Origin: Phenylobacterium sp.
Lineage (GTDB): Bacteria > Pseudomonadota > Alphaproteobacteria > Caulobacterales > Caulobacteraceae
Assembly: GCF_016124325.1 (NCBI RefSeq)
Contig: NZ_WGNY01000013.1
Span: forward strand, 20,229-84,228
Length of the DNA stretch: 64,000 nucleotides
Direction of reading: 5' to 3'
Part shown: positions 52,738 to 61,452 of the stretch, piece by piece
Layout: each line of letters starts with the position of its first letter
Numbering within the stretch: position 1 is the stretch's first letter
Position numbers and translations under genes: made by a program
The notes under the pieces: model-generated
The model's input: the letters and a program-made list of their open reading frames with translations, nothing else
Databases searched by the model: none
What the model was told of the DNA's origin: nothing

Positions 52738-53256
52738 ATGAAGCGCGTGATCCTCCTCGCGGCGGCGGCGGCCAGTCTGGCCGGGGCCATGCCGGCCGGC
52801 CCGGCGGCCGCCCGCGAGCATGGCCGGGGCTACGATCGCGGCGCGGCGCGCGCCTGGACGCCGCGCGAGCAGGGCCCGGACATCCGGGGATACGAGCGCT
52901 GGAGCGACGACCGCGCCGGGCGGCGCACGGCCTACCAGGGACGCGAAAGCCGCGAGCCGGCGCAGGACAACCGACGCCGCAACGACGAGGCGCCGCGCCG
53001 GCGCTACGACGACGAGCCGCGGCGCGGACGCGACGCGCCGGCCGAAGCGGCCCAGCCGAAGATGCTGCGCGGCCCGAACGCGCCCGGCGCACGGCGGGGC
53101 GGCTACCTGCCCGACACCTACCGAGGCGCCGTCGTCGACGACTACCGGGCCTATCGCCTGCGCCCGCCGCCCAGGGGCTTCTCCTGGGTCCGCGTGGGGT
53201 CGGGCTACGCGCTCGTCGATATGTCGGACGGGCGCATCTACGACGTGGTGCAGTAG
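52738..53256 (+). CDS. RcnB-like periplasmic protein
   Basis: The 172-residue protein has signal peptide MKRVILLAAAAASLAGAMPA. Its long Arg/Asp/Tyr-rich low-complexity middle (RGYDRGAARAWTPREQG ... RRRYDDEPRRGRD) is probably disordered. The C-terminal RcnB-type domain reads YRLRPPPRGFSWVRVGSGYA followed by LVDMSDGRIYDVV. E. coli RcnB is a nickel/cobalt homeostasis factor, but alphaproteobacterial relatives are numerous and probably envelope-stress proteins. AGGAAGGA lies just before ATG 52738. Operator-like GTTCAG repeats precede it. Confidence 0.87.
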   Translation: MKRVILLAAAAASLAGAMPAGPAAAREHGRGYDRGAARAWTPREQGPDIRGYERWSDDRAGRRTAYQGRESREPAQDNRRRNDEAPRRRYDDEPRRGRDAPAEAAQPKMLRGPNAPGARRGGYLPDTYRGAVVDDYRAYRLRPPPRGFSWVRVGSGYALVDMSDGRIYDVVQ

Positions 53257-53278
53257 GGGCGTCGGGTTCCAACCTTCC

Positions 53279-53392
53279 TCGTCATCCTCGCCCTCGTGGC
53301 GAGGATCCCGCCGTCCGCCGCACGGTCGGCGCAGAACGCCCGCCTCAACGGAAGCTGACGCAGGGATCCCAGGCACAAGGCCTGGGATGACG
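53279..53392. repeat. Palindromic interspersed element (CGTCATCC type)
   Basis: Left arm 53279-53309 (TCGTCATCCTCGCCCTCGTG, then GCGAGGATCCC) and right arm 53363-53392 (GGGATCCCAGGCACAAGG, then CCTGGGATGACG) are imperfect complements, each arm itself also a hairpin. The CGTCATCC...GGATCCC form is a common dispersed palindrome in Caulobacterales. It follows the RcnB-like gene. Confidence 0.7.
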
Positions 53393-53401
53393 GTTCTAGA
53401 G

Positions 53402-53466
53402 GCCCCTAGAGCCTTCTCGTCCGGGCGGGTGAACCGGTATCCACTTCACCCTGACGAGGCCCTAGA
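53402..53466. repeat. Dispersed hairpin repeat, copy 2
   Basis: Inverse-orientation copy of the 41400-41460 element. It is an imperfect palindrome from GCCCCTAGAGCCTTCTCGTC to CCTGACGAGGCCCTAGAGG. As in copy 1, one end contains the TAG stop codon of the adjacent minus-strand gene (here gatB). Differences from copy 1 are a handful of single bases. Confidence 0.8.
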
Positions 53467-54961
53467 GGCCCAGCTTGGCGCGCAGAAGCTGGTTGACCGC
53501 GCCGGGGTTGGCCTTGCCGCCGGTGGCCTTCATCACCTGGCCCACGAACCAGCCTATGGCCTGGGGCTTGTCCTTCACCGCCGCCGCCTGGTCGGGGTTG
53601 GCCGCGATCAGTTCGTCGACGATCTTCTCCAGGGCGCCGGTGTCGCTGACCTGCTTGAGGCCCTGCTTCTCGACGATCTCCGAGGGCGAGCCCTCGCCCA
53701 GCCACATGCGCTCGAAGACGTCCTTGGCGATCTTGGAGGAGATCACCCCCTCCTCGATGAGCTGGACCAGTTCGGCGATGGCGCCCGGGAAGACCGGGCT
53801 GTTCTCGATGGCGATCCCGCCGGCCGTCAGCTTGGCGGCCAGCTCGTTGGTCACCCAGTTGGCGACCAGCTTGGCGTCGCGGCCCTTCGCAGCGGCCTCG
53901 TAGAAGTCGGCGCGGGCCTGTTCGGAGATCAGCACCCCGGCGTCGTAGGGCGACAGGCCGTACTGCGACTGGAAGCGGGCCTTCTTGGCGTCGGGCAGCT
54001 CGGGCAGCTCGGCCTCGATGCGCTTGATCCAGGCCGGATCGAGCTGGAGCGGCAGGAGATCCGGGTCGGGGAAGTAGCGGTAGTCGTGCGCCTCCTCCTT
54101 CGAGCGCATCGAGCGCGTCTCGCCCTTCACCGCGTCGAACAGGCGGGTTTCCTGGTCGATCGAGCCGCCCTCCTCCAGGATCTCGATCTGGCGGCGCGCC
54201 TCGTACTCGATCGCCTGCTGCATGAAGCGGAACGAGTTGACGTTCTTGATCTCGCAGCGCGTGCCGAGATGGCTGAAGTCGCCGGTCTCGCGGTACTTCT
54301 CATAGGCGCCCGGACGGCACACCGACACGTTCACGTCGGCCCGCAGGTTGCCCTTCTCCATGTCGCCGTCGCAGGAGCCCAGGTAGATCAGGATAGTGCG
54401 CAGCTTCTTCACATACGCGGCGGCCTCCTCTGAGGTGCGCATGTCGGGCCGCGAGACGATCTCCATCAGGGCGGTGCCCGCGCGGTTGAGGTCGACGTAG
54501 GTGAAGTTGGGGTCCTGGTCGTGCAGGCTCTTGCCGGCGTCCTGCTCCAGGTGCAGCCGCTCGATGCGCACGGTGAAGACCGAGCCGTCGTCGCGCTCGA
54601 CGCTGACCTCACCCTCGCCGACGATCGGGTCCTTGTACTGGCTGATCTGATAGCCCTGCGGCAGGTCCGGGTAGAAATAGTTCTTCCGGTCGAAGCGCGA
54701 CCATTCGTTGATCTGCGCCTTCAGGCCCAGGCCGGTCTTGATCGCCTGCTCCACGCAGTGGCGGTTGATGACCGGCAGCATGCCGGGCATGGCCGCGTCC
54801 ACCAGGCTCACCTGGGCGTTGGGCCCGGCGCCGAAGCCCACGGCCGCGCCGGAGAACAGCTTGGCGTTCGAAGCGACCTGGGCGTGCACTTCCAGGCCCA
54901 GGACGATTTCCCACGGGCCGGTGCGACCCTGGATCTGCTTGGCTGCGGCGGTCTCGGTCAT
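53462..54961 (-). CDS. gatB: Aspartyl/glutamyl-tRNA amidotransferase subunit B
   Basis: The 499-residue subunit of GatCAB converts Glu-tRNA(Gln) and/or Asp-tRNA(Asn) to the amides. Motifs: [12 protein letters not shown], the conserved [16 protein letters not shown] and [20 protein letters not shown] kinase-site segments, and the C-terminal YqeY/tail tRNA-binding part ([23 protein letters not shown]). ATG 54961 matches family starts. gatA and gatC are on the same strand but 1.4 kb upstream, separated by two genes on the other strand, so gatB has its own promoter. Confidence 0.97.
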   Translation of the reverse strand: MTETAAAKQIQGRTGPWEIVLGLEVHAQVASNAKLFSGAAVGFGAGPNAQVSLVDAAMPGMLPVINRHCVEQAIKTGLGLKAQINEWSRFDRKNYFYPDLPQGYQISQYKDPIVGEGEVSVERDDGSVFTVRIERLHLEQDAGKSLHDQDPNFTYVDLNRAGTALMEIVSRPDMRTSEEAAAYVKKLRTILIYLGSCDGDMEKGNLRADVNVSVCRPGAYEKYRETGDFSHLGTRCEIKNVNSFRFMQQAIEYEARRQIEILEEGGSIDQETRLFDAVKGETRSMRSKEEAHDYRYFPDPDLLPLQLDPAWIKRIEAELPELPDAKKARFQSQYGLSPYDAGVLISEQARADFYEAAAKGRDAKLVANWVTNELAAKLTAGGIAIENSPVFPGAIAELVQLIEEGVISSKIAKDVFERMWLGEGSPSEIVEKQGLKQVSDTGALEKIVDELIAANPDQAAAVKDKPQAIGWFVGQVMKATGGKANPGAVNQLLRAKLGL

Positions 54962-55094
54962 GGGCCGCTCCCTACCCCCGTCCGGGCAAAATCGGAAGCG
55001 TCCGCAGATGCCCCCTTGCACAAATCAGCGGTTTGGGACTCAAGCTGCGCCCGCGTCTTGACGACGTTCAGACCCCGGGGGGAGAAGGAAACCC

Positions 55095-55415
55095 ATGAAA
55101 GCCATCACGCTCACCGCCGCCATCGCGCTCGCCGCGATCGCCGCCCCCGCGTTCGCGCAGGACGCCCACGCCGGCCACGACGCCGCGGCCGCCGCGCCGG
55201 CCGCCGGCGGCATCTCGGTCGAGACCACGCCGATCGGCGACATCATCAAGAACGAGCAGGCCAAGGCGGTGCTGGAAGCCGCCCTGCCCGAGATCCCGCA
55301 ATACTACGACCAGATCAGCGCCATGACGCTGGCCCAGGTCGCGCCGATGAGCCAAGGCGCGATCGACGACGCCAAGCTGAAGGCGCTGCAGGCCGAGTTC
55401 GACAAGATCAAATAG
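55095..55415 (+). CDS. Small secreted protein of unknown function
   Basis: The 106-residue protein has signal peptide MKAITLTAAIALAAIAAPAFA, then a His/Ala-rich linker (QDAHAGHDAAAAAPAAGG) that may bind metal. A helical region follows: TPIGDIIKNEQAKAVLEAAL and a C-terminal APMSQGAIDDAKLKALQAEF. Members resembling it occur as short periplasmic hypotheticals in Caulobacterales. GGGGGAGAAGGAAACCC precedes the ATG, supplying the ribosome-binding site. A strong terminator follows. Confidence 0.75.
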   Translation: MKAITLTAAIALAAIAAPAFAQDAHAGHDAAAAAPAAGGISVETTPIGDIIKNEQAKAVLEAALPEIPQYYDQISAMTLAQVAPMSQGAIDDAKLKALQAEFDKIK

Positions 55416-55455
55416 CGATCCGGCCGACGGGCCTTCCCGTCATCCGACCAGACGA

Positions 55456-55487
55456 GGCGGCCGCTGGCGAACAGCGGCCGCCTTTTT
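55456..55487 (+). terminator. Rho-independent terminator of the 55095 gene
   Basis: Perfect 11-bp stem GGCGGCCGCTG / CAGCGGCCGCC (55456-55466 and 55472-55482), loop GCGAA, then TTTTT. Confidence 0.93.
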
Positions 55488-55569
55488 CGTCGCCCGGCGT
55501 CGCGCAGCCTTGACAGGTCATCGCCGTGTCGATGCTCTCAGAGTTGAGCGCCATCGGCTGGGGAGAGTG

Positions 55570-56337
55570 ATGCGCAATCTGATCGCCAAGGCCATAGATG
55601 TGGTGCTCTCGAAACCCCGAGGCGACATCTACAAGGAGATGCGCCTGACGCCCGAAGGCGCGGAGGCCCGCCGTTCGGCGTCGCCAGGCCCGATCGAGGA
55701 GCTGTTCTTCGCCAACCAGGGCCGCCTGGTCCACAAGTGGATCCACTACCTGCCGGTCTACGACCGGGTTCTCGCGCCCTATCACCAGAAGCCGATCACC
55801 ATGCTGGAGATCGGCGTCTCGAAGGGCGGCTCGCTGGAGCTATGGCGCAAGTTCTTCGGGCCCGACGCCACGATCTACGGCATCGACATCGACCCGGCCT
55901 GCGCCAAGCGTGTCGATCCGCCGAACCAGGTGCGGATCGGGTCGCAGGGCGACCCCGCATTCCTGCGCAAGGTGCTGGCGGAGACGGGACCGCCCGACAT
56001 CATCCTGGACGACGGTTCGCACATCTCGAGCCACCAGCGCATATCGTTCGAGGTGCTGTTCCCGGCCCTGAAGCCGGGCGGGCTCTACATGATCGAGGAC
56101 CTGCACACCGCCTATTGGCCCCGGTGGGAGGGCGGCTACCGCCGGGCGGGCACCGGCATCGAACTGGTGAAGGCGCTGATCGACGACATGCACGGATGGC
56201 ATCACGGGCGCGGCGCGCGTTTCGCCGGCCGCGAGTGGGTGCAGTCGGTGGAAATCCACGACTCGATCGCCGTGATCACCAAGGGCGCGCCGCTGCCGGC
56301 GCCGGGGCACTTCTCGACCGGTCACACGCCCGAATAG
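55570..56337 (+). CDS. Class I SAM-dependent methyltransferase (MycE/cephalosporin-hydroxylase-like)
   Basis: This 255-residue protein has SAM motif I MLEIGVSKGGSLELWRKFFG and the acidic strand-2 end TIYGIDIDPACAK. The motif IILDDGSHISSHQRISFEVLF is followed by LKPGGLYMIEDLHTAYWP. The D-D-G-S-H and E-D-x-H-T-x-Y residues match the metal-dependent O-methyltransferases of macrolide-sugar biosynthesis (MycE/MycF) and related hydroxylase-named proteins. A role in modifying a surface sugar is an inference. Start ATG 55570, preceded by GGGAGAG. It is convergent with gatA (9 bp between). Confidence 0.85.
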   Translation: MRNLIAKAIDVVLSKPRGDIYKEMRLTPEGAEARRSASPGPIEELFFANQGRLVHKWIHYLPVYDRVLAPYHQKPITMLEIGVSKGGSLELWRKFFGPDATIYGIDIDPACAKRVDPPNQVRIGSQGDPAFLRKVLAETGPPDIILDDGSHISSHQRISFEVLFPALKPGGLYMIEDLHTAYWPRWEGGYRRAGTGIELVKALIDDMHGWHHGRGARFAGREWVQSVEIHDSIAVITKGAPLPAPGHFSTGHTPE

Positions 56338-56346
56338 ACGACGCCG

Positions 56347-57819
56347 TCACCACCAGCGTTGCGGCTTGGCCCGGAAGTCGGCGGCCTTCTCGATCGCCGC
56401 GCCCAGCGAGAACAGCGTGCCCTCGTCCAGATTGCGGCCGATGAGCTGCAGGCCGAGCGGCAAGCCTTGCGCGTCCAGCCCGGCCGGCACGCTCATGCCC
56501 GGCAGGCCCGCCAGGTTCACCGTCACCGTGAAGATGTCGTTCAGGTACATCGCCACCGGGTCGTCCGACTTCTCGCCCAGGGCGAAGGCGGCCGAGGGCG
56601 CGGTGGGCGTCAGCAGCGCGTCCACCTTCTCCCAGGCCTGGTCGAAGTCGTCGGCGATGCGGCGACGGACCTTCAGCGCCTTGAGATAGTAGGCGTCGTA
56701 GTAGCCGGCCGAGAGCACGTAGGTGCCGATCAGGATGCGGCGCTTGACCTCGGCCCCGAAGCCCTCGGCGCGGGTCTTCTCGTAGGTGTCGATCAGGCTC
56801 TCGCCATCCACGCGCAGGCCGTAGCGCATGCCGTCGTAGCGGGCGAGGTTCGACGACGCCTCGGCGGGCGCCACGATGTAGTAGGCCGGCAGGGCGTACT
56901 TGGTGTGCGGCAGGCTGACCTCGACGATCTCGCAGCCGGCGTCCTTCAGCCAGGCGATCCCCTGCTCCCACAGGGCGTCGATCTCGGGCGGCATGCCGTC
57001 GACGCGGTATTCCTTGGGCACGCCGATCCGCAGGCCCTTCACCGAGCGGCCGCAGAAGGCCGGGAAGTCCGGCACGTCGACCGGCAGGCTGGTGGAATCC
57101 TTGGGATCGTGGCCCGACATCGACCGCAGCAGGATGGCGGCGTCCTCGACGGTGCGCGCCATCGGCCCAGCCTGGTCCAGCGAGGACGCGAAGGCCACGA
57201 CGCCCCAGCGCGAACAGCGGCCGTAGGTGGGCTTGATGCCGACCGTGCCGGTGAAGGCGGCGGGCTGGCGGATGGAGCCGCCGGTGTCGGTGGCGGTGGC
57301 GCCTAGGCAGAGCTCGGCGGCGACGGCCGCGGCCGAGCCGCCCGACGAGCCGCCCGGCGTGAGCTGGGCGTTGCCGCCCTGGGCGCGCCAGGGATTGACC
57401 ACCGGGCCCCAGGCCGAGGTCTCGTTGGACGAGCCCATGGCGAACTCGTCCATGTTGAGCTTGCCCAGCATCACCGCGCCGTCGCGCCAGAGGTTGGACG
57501 TGACGGTGCTCTCGTAGGCGGGCTCGAAGCCGCGCAGGATCTTCGAGGCGGCGGTCGACTGGACGCCCTCGGTGCAGAACAGGTCCTTGATGCCGAGCGG
57601 CGCGCCTTCCAGCGGGCCGGCGGCGCCCTTGGCGCGGCGGGCGTCGGCGGCCCGGGCCATGTCGAGGGCCTTGTCGGGCGTCTCGACCACGAAGGCGTTG
57701 AGCGCGCGCGCGCCTTCCACCGCCGCCATATGGGCGCGGGTCAGCTCTTCGGAGGAGAAGGTCTTGGCGTCCAGCCCGTCGAGGGCGGCCTTGAGCGTGA
57801 GACCGGTGAGTTCGGACAT
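56347..57819 (-). CDS. gatA: Aspartyl/glutamyl-tRNA amidotransferase subunit A
   Basis: This 490-residue amidase-signature protein liberates ammonia from glutamine for GatB. The catalytic Ser-cisSer-Lys set is visible: Lys78 (LGIKDLFC), cis-Ser158 in [17 protein letters not shown], and nucleophile Ser182 in [12 protein letters not shown]. Normal length. Its ATG (57819) directly follows the gatC stop (57820-57822) with no gap, so gatC and gatA are translationally coupled. Confidence 0.97.
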   Translation of the reverse strand: MSELTGLTLKAALDGLDAKTFSSEELTRAHMAAVEGARALNAFVVETPDKALDMARAADARRAKGAAGPLEGAPLGIKDLFCTEGVQSTAASKILRGFEPAYESTVTSNLWRDGAVMLGKLNMDEFAMGSSNETSAWGPVVNPWRAQGGNAQLTPGGSSGGSAAAVAAELCLGATATDTGGSIRQPAAFTGTVGIKPTYGRCSRWGVVAFASSLDQAGPMARTVEDAAILLRSMSGHDPKDSTSLPVDVPDFPAFCGRSVKGLRIGVPKEYRVDGMPPEIDALWEQGIAWLKDAGCEIVEVSLPHTKYALPAYYIVAPAEASSNLARYDGMRYGLRVDGESLIDTYEKTRAEGFGAEVKRRILIGTYVLSAGYYDAYYLKALKVRRRIADDFDQAWEKVDALLTPTAPSAAFALGEKSDDPVAMYLNDIFTVTVNLAGLPGMSVPAGLDAQGLPLGLQLIGRNLDEGTLFSLGAAIEKAADFRAKPQRWW

Positions 57820-58107
57820 CTATTCCACCACCTTCGGCACCACGAAGAAGCCCTTCTCGGTCTTCGGCGCATTGCCCAGCACCCGGGCGGGATCGCCGCC
57901 GTCGGTCACCACGTCGTCGCGCATGGGCAGCGTGGTCTCCACCGAGGTGGTCATGGGCTCCACGCCGTCGGTGTCGACCTCGCCGAGCTGCTCGATCCAG
58001 TCGAGGATGCCCGAAAGCTCCTTGGCCAGGGACTCGATCCGGTCCTCGGGTTCGGCGATGCGCGCCAGCCTGGCGACCTTGCGCACGGTCGCGGCGTCGA
58101 TGGCCAT
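57820..58107 (-). CDS. gatC: Aspartyl/glutamyl-tRNA amidotransferase subunit C
   Basis: The 95-residue stabilising strap of the GatCAB complex. Conserved segments: TVRKVARLARI, ELSGILDWIEQLGEVDTDGVEPM and LPMRDDVVTDGG, ending GFFVVPKVVE. First gene of the gatC-gatA pair. The sulfotransferase gene lies 18 bp upstream on the same strand and may share the transcript. Confidence 0.97.
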   Translation of the reverse strand: MAIDAATVRKVARLARIAEPEDRIESLAKELSGILDWIEQLGEVDTDGVEPMTTSVETTLPMRDDVVTDGGDPARVLGNAPKTEKGFFVVPKVVE

Positions 58108-58125
58108 ACCATCAGCTCCTTGAAT

Positions 58126-59052
58126 TCAGGCGCGTGGGCTAGCCGTGGCGGACGGGCTTGGCAAGCCGCTGGCGAGCCAGGCGGCGCATTCGGGGCCCAA
58201 CTCGGCCAAGGCGCGGGCCTCGTAGGCGGCGATGTCGCCGTCGGTCAGCACCGAACGCCAGCGGCCGTTCTCGCCCCTATGGATGAATTCGGCCGCCCCG
58301 CCCGCGAAGATGGCCCCGCCCAGCGGCGCCACGAGTTCGGCGTGGGCCTTCATGTAGCCGAAGGAACAGTGATCGAGCACCGCCGGGAGCTCGCCGCCGC
58401 GGATCGGGATGTCGAGGAAGGCGGCGATCCGCCGGATCTCCCCCTCGAGGTCGCGCTTCAGGGCGTTGAAGTGGACGAAGAGCACGTTGGGCAGGGTCCG
58501 CGCCGCCCACCATGTCCGCACGTTCTCGAAGTAGGGCCAGAACGGCGCGCCGTCGCCGTCAAGCCAGGCCCGGAAATAGCGCCCGGGGTCGGGATCGGGC
58601 GGGCCGACCGGGGCGCCGAGGCCGGCCGGCCCGGCGTTCAGGCGTTCGTACCAGAGCGCGTTGCCGCTCAGGTGGTGGTGGTGGAGGCTCATGGCCACGT
58701 CGCGGCCGTCGCGGGCCACGTAGATGTAGCGGGCGCGGGGCGAGAACCTCAGGGCGTCGAGCGGCAGGTGGGTCTTGAGGATGCGCCTGTGGGCCTGGGC
58801 CTCGAGGCGCTGCAAGGTCTCGGGCGGCGTGAGGCGATAGTCGAGCCAGGGCGAGAGCGTACTGATCGGCAGGTCGGGCGCCGCGCCATGGACGAGCTGG
58901 CCCGCGATCTGCTGCACCCAGGTGGTGCCCGACTTGGCGTAGCTGGCCACCACGACGTCGCCGTCGCGCAGGGCGAAGCGGTCCCAGACGGTGGAATCCA
59001 TGTGCCGGTTGCGCACGTCGCGCGTCTTCACGGGCCAGGTCTCGAGGTCCAC
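58126..59052 (-). CDS. PAPS-dependent sulfotransferase
   Basis: The protein has 308 residues from GTG 59052. The 5'-phosphosulfate loop is ASYAKSGTTWVQQIAGQL, a catalytic-His candidate lies in ILKTHLPLDAL, and the 3'-phosphate site is YIYVARDGRDVAMSLHHHH. A late FIHRGENGRWRSVL corresponds to the R-K-G-x-x-G-D-W-K motif of cytosolic (SULT-like) sulfotransferases with changes (RKG replaced by HRGE). It transfers sulfate to a small molecule or lipid. Its presence in the same strand run as gatC-gatA is probably incidental. Confidence 0.9.
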   Translation of the reverse strand: MDLETWPVKTRDVRNRHMDSTVWDRFALRDGDVVVASYAKSGTTWVQQIAGQLVHGAAPDLPISTLSPWLDYRLTPPETLQRLEAQAHRRILKTHLPLDALRFSPRARYIYVARDGRDVAMSLHHHHLSGNALWYERLNAGPAGLGAPVGPPDPDPGRYFRAWLDGDGAPFWPYFENVRTWWAARTLPNVLFVHFNALKRDLEGEIRRIAAFLDIPIRGGELPAVLDHCSFGYMKAHAELVAPLGGAIFAGGAAEFIHRGENGRWRSVLTDGDIAAYEARALAELGPECAAWLASGLPSPSATASPRA

Positions 59053-59144
59053 CGGTCACCCCCTTTCGCGACGTCCGCATATCGCGGGCGCGGCCGCCGT
59101 CACAAGGCGCAGGCGCGGCCGGCTTTCGGTGCTAAGAGGCCGCG

Positions 59145-59627
59145 ATGGCCGTCGTCGAACTGACCGAACTCCCCGCCCTGCTGCCCCGCTACGCGCCGCT
59201 GGCGGGCCTGGATTTGGGCGAGAAGACCATCGGCGTGGCGGTCTCCGACGCGACACGGATGGTGGCGAGCCCCCTGGAGACGATCCGCAAGACCAAGTTC
59301 ACCGACGACGCGGCCGCCCTCTTCCGGCTGATGGAGAGCCGCGGCGCGGCCGGGATCGTCATCGGCCTGCCGGTGAACATGGACGGGACCGAGGGGCCGC
59401 GCTGTCAGTCCAACCGGGCGTTCGCGCGCAACCTGCTGCGGCTGCGCGACGACCTGGCCATCGCCTTCTGGGACGAGCGGATGTCGACCATGGCGGTGAA
59501 CCGCATGCTGATCGACGAGGCGGACGTCAGCCGCGCCCGCCGCGCCGAGGTGGTCGATAAGGCGGCCGCGGCCTGGATCCTCCAGGGCGCGCTGGATCGT
59601 TTGCGCCTCTCCTCTCCCCCCGCGTAG
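59145..59627 (+). CDS. ruvX: Putative pre-16S rRNA nuclease (YqgF/RuvX, Holliday-junction-resolvase-like)
   Basis: This 160-residue RNase H-fold protein has LAGLDLGEKTIGVAVSD (first Asp), IVIGLPVNMDGTEGPR (Glu region) and FWDERMSTMAVNRML plus VVDKAAAAWILQGAL (last Asp). It matches YqgF/RuvX proteins that mature 16S rRNA 5' ends. The last residues (LSSPPA) and the stop codon are encoded within a dispersed GC-rich hairpin element, so its C-terminus has probably been reshaped by that element. It is divergent from the sulfotransferase. Confidence 0.93.
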   Translation: MAVVELTELPALLPRYAPLAGLDLGEKTIGVAVSDATRMVASPLETIRKTKFTDDAAALFRLMESRGAAGIVIGLPVNMDGTEGPRCQSNRAFARNLLRLRDDLAIAFWDERMSTMAVNRMLIDEADVSRARRAEVVDKAAAAWILQGALDRLRLSSPPA

Positions 59628-59795
59628 CGAGAGGGGAGAGGCCGGGAGAGGGGCGGCGACGCCTGGCCAGGACTCCGCTGGGGGTTCCGCCAGCGCCCAC
59701 CGCGGGACCTCGCCCCGCCATCGGCGTCGCCGAGCCCCCCCTCTCCCTGCCCTCTCCCCTCTGTCGCACGGCCTCGCCGTGCTCCGGGGGAGAGG
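59606..59795. repeat. Nested hairpin element between ruvX and the DUF1993 gene
   Basis: Outer arms: CCTCTCCTCTCCCCCCGCG with GCGAGAGGGGAGAGG at the left (59606-59641), and CCCTCTCCCCTCTGTCGCAC with GGGGGAGAGG at the right (59751-59795). An inner stem pairs GGCGACGCC (59654-59662) with GGCGTCGCC (59723-59731). The ruvX stop (59625-59627) lies inside the left arm, and the DUF1993 stop is 5 bp beyond the right arm. Probably a dispersed non-autonomous repeat serving as the 3' end of both genes. Confidence 0.65.
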
Positions 59796-59799
59796 CGGA

Positions 59800-60309
59800 T
59801 CAGAGCCCGCCCGCGAACAGGTCGACCTTGCCGATCTGCACGCCCTTGGACCGCAGGATCCCGTAGGCCGTCGAGAGGTGGAAATAGAAGTTGGTGGTGG
59901 CGAAGCCGCTGAGCCACTGGCCGATCGGCATCTCGGGCGCGAAGCCGTTGCCCAGCTCGACCTTGAGGGCCACGTCGTCACGGCCCTCGAACTGTTCGGC
60001 CTTCAGCCCCGCGAGGAAGGCTTTGGCCTCGGCGATGGCGGCCTTGATTCCCTTCAGGTCGAGATCGGAAGGGATATCGGCCGGGACTTCGACGCCGGCG
60101 GCGCGGGCCGTCCACTGCTTGGCGAAATTGATCACCACGAAGGTCTGGAACCGCAGGGAGTTCATGTCGTCGATCAGCCGCCATTCCAGCATGTCGGCTT
60201 CGGAGACGCCCTTGGCGGCCGCGAATTCGGCGCCCTTGGTCAGGATGTGATCGAGGGTCCCGAGGCCCTTGGAATAGAGATCGGCGAAGGTGAAGAGACA
60301 GACCGCCAC
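59800..60309 (-). CDS. DUF1993-family protein
   Basis: 169 residues from GTG 60309 (GGGGGAAA 5 nt upstream). The sequence follows the DUF1993 pattern: LYSKGLGTLDHILTKGAEFA, MLEWRLIDDMNSLRFQTFVV, FLAGLKAEQFEGRDD, and FYFHLSTAYGILRSKGVQIG near the end. This is a DinB-like four-helix fold lacking obvious metal ligands other than a His in the FYFHLSTAY segment. Function unknown. The frame is open further upstream, but that part is not family sequence. Divergent from pyrB (162-bp gap without a clear promoter). Confidence 0.85.
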   Translation of the reverse strand: MAVCLFTFADLYSKGLGTLDHILTKGAEFAAAKGVSEADMLEWRLIDDMNSLRFQTFVVINFAKQWTARAAGVEVPADIPSDLDLKGIKAAIAEAKAFLAGLKAEQFEGRDDVALKVELGNGFAPEMPIGQWLSGFATTNFYFHLSTAYGILRSKGVQIGKVDLFAGGL

Positions 60310-60471
60310 GTGTTTCCCCCTGGGTTTTATGGACCGCGCCGCACAGAATTCGGCCGCCGCGCTGATATGGGGCGGCGGGCAAGCTTCGCAACGGCCGCGG
60401 CGGAGGAAGTTGGGGATCACCTGGTCGGTTCGCTTGGCTTGACGGGCGCACCCGCTTAAGAGGGCGCTTTA

Positions 60472-61452
60472 ATGAGTGGCGCACCCCCTGGCCTGAACGA
60501 GGTCCTCAGCCGGACCTTCTCCTTCCCGCGGCGCCATTTCCTATCCGCGACCGATCTGAACGAGGTGGAGGTGGCCAGCCTCCTCGACCTCGCCGACGGC
60601 TTCGTCAGCCTGAACCGCCAGACCTCGAAGAAGCTGGACCTGCTCAAGGGCCGGACGCTGATGAACCTGTTCTTCGAGAACTCGACGCGCACGCAGTCGA
60701 GTTTCGAGCTGGCGGGCAAGCGGCTGGGCGCCGACGTCGTCAACATGAGCCCGCGTTCGTCGTCGATCTCGAAGGGCGAGACCCTGATCGACACCGCCGT
60801 GACGCTGAACGCCATGCAGCCCGACCTGCTGGTGGTGCGGCACGCCTCGTCGGGCGCAGCCAGCCTGCTGTCGCAGAAGGTGGGCTGTTCGGTGATCAAC
60901 GCCGGCGACGGCCAGCACGAGCACCCCACCCAGGCCCTGCTGGACGCGCTGTCGATGCGGCGCGCCTTCGGCCACATCGCCGGGCTGAAGGTGGCCATCT
61001 GCGGCGACGTGCTGCACAGCCGGGTGGCCCGCTCGAACATCGCCATGCTGCAGATGCTGGCGGCCAATGTGCGGCTGGTGGGTCCGCCCACGCTGATCCC
61101 GGCCGAGGCCGAGCGCTGGAACGTGGAGGTGTTCCACGATCTGCGCAAAGGCATCGCCGGCTGCGACGTGGTGATGATGCTGCGCCTGCAACTGGAGCGG
61201 ATGGACGGGGTGATGGCGCCGTCCCAGCGCGAATACTTCCGCTTCTTCGGGCTCGACCGCGAGAAGCTCGCCCACGCCGCCCCGCACGTGCGGGTGATGC
61301 ACCCGGGGCCGATGAACCGGGGCGTGGAGATCGATTCCGAGGTCGCCGACGACCTGTCGGTCAGCCTGATCCAGGACCAGGTGGAGATGGGCGTGGCCGC
61401 GCGGATGGCCGTGCTGACCTCGCTGGCCGCGCGGCTGGAGAACGAGCGTTGA
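60472..61452 (+). CDS. pyrB: Aspartate carbamoyltransferase catalytic subunit
   Basis: This 326-residue enzyme of pyrimidine synthesis joins carbamoyl phosphate and aspartate. The carbamoyl-phosphate motif is [20 protein letters not shown]; also [28 protein letters not shown] and [12 protein letters not shown]. No regulatory pyrI gene follows; instead a pyrC-like gene overlaps by 4 nt (TTGA). This indicates the Pseudomonas-type dodecameric class of ATCase, assembled with a dihydroorotase-like partner. Confidence 0.97.
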   Translation: MSGAPPGLNEVLSRTFSFPRRHFLSATDLNEVEVASLLDLADGFVSLNRQTSKKLDLLKGRTLMNLFFENSTRTQSSFELAGKRLGADVVNMSPRSSSISKGETLIDTAVTLNAMQPDLLVVRHASSGAASLLSQKVGCSVINAGDGQHEHPTQALLDALSMRRAFGHIAGLKVAICGDVLHSRVARSNIAMLQMLAANVRLVGPPTLIPAEAERWNVEVFHDLRKGIAGCDVVMMLRLQLERMDGVMAPSQREYFRFFGLDREKLAHAAPHVRVMHPGPMNRGVEIDSEVADDLSVSLIQDQVEMGVAARMAVLTSLAARLENER

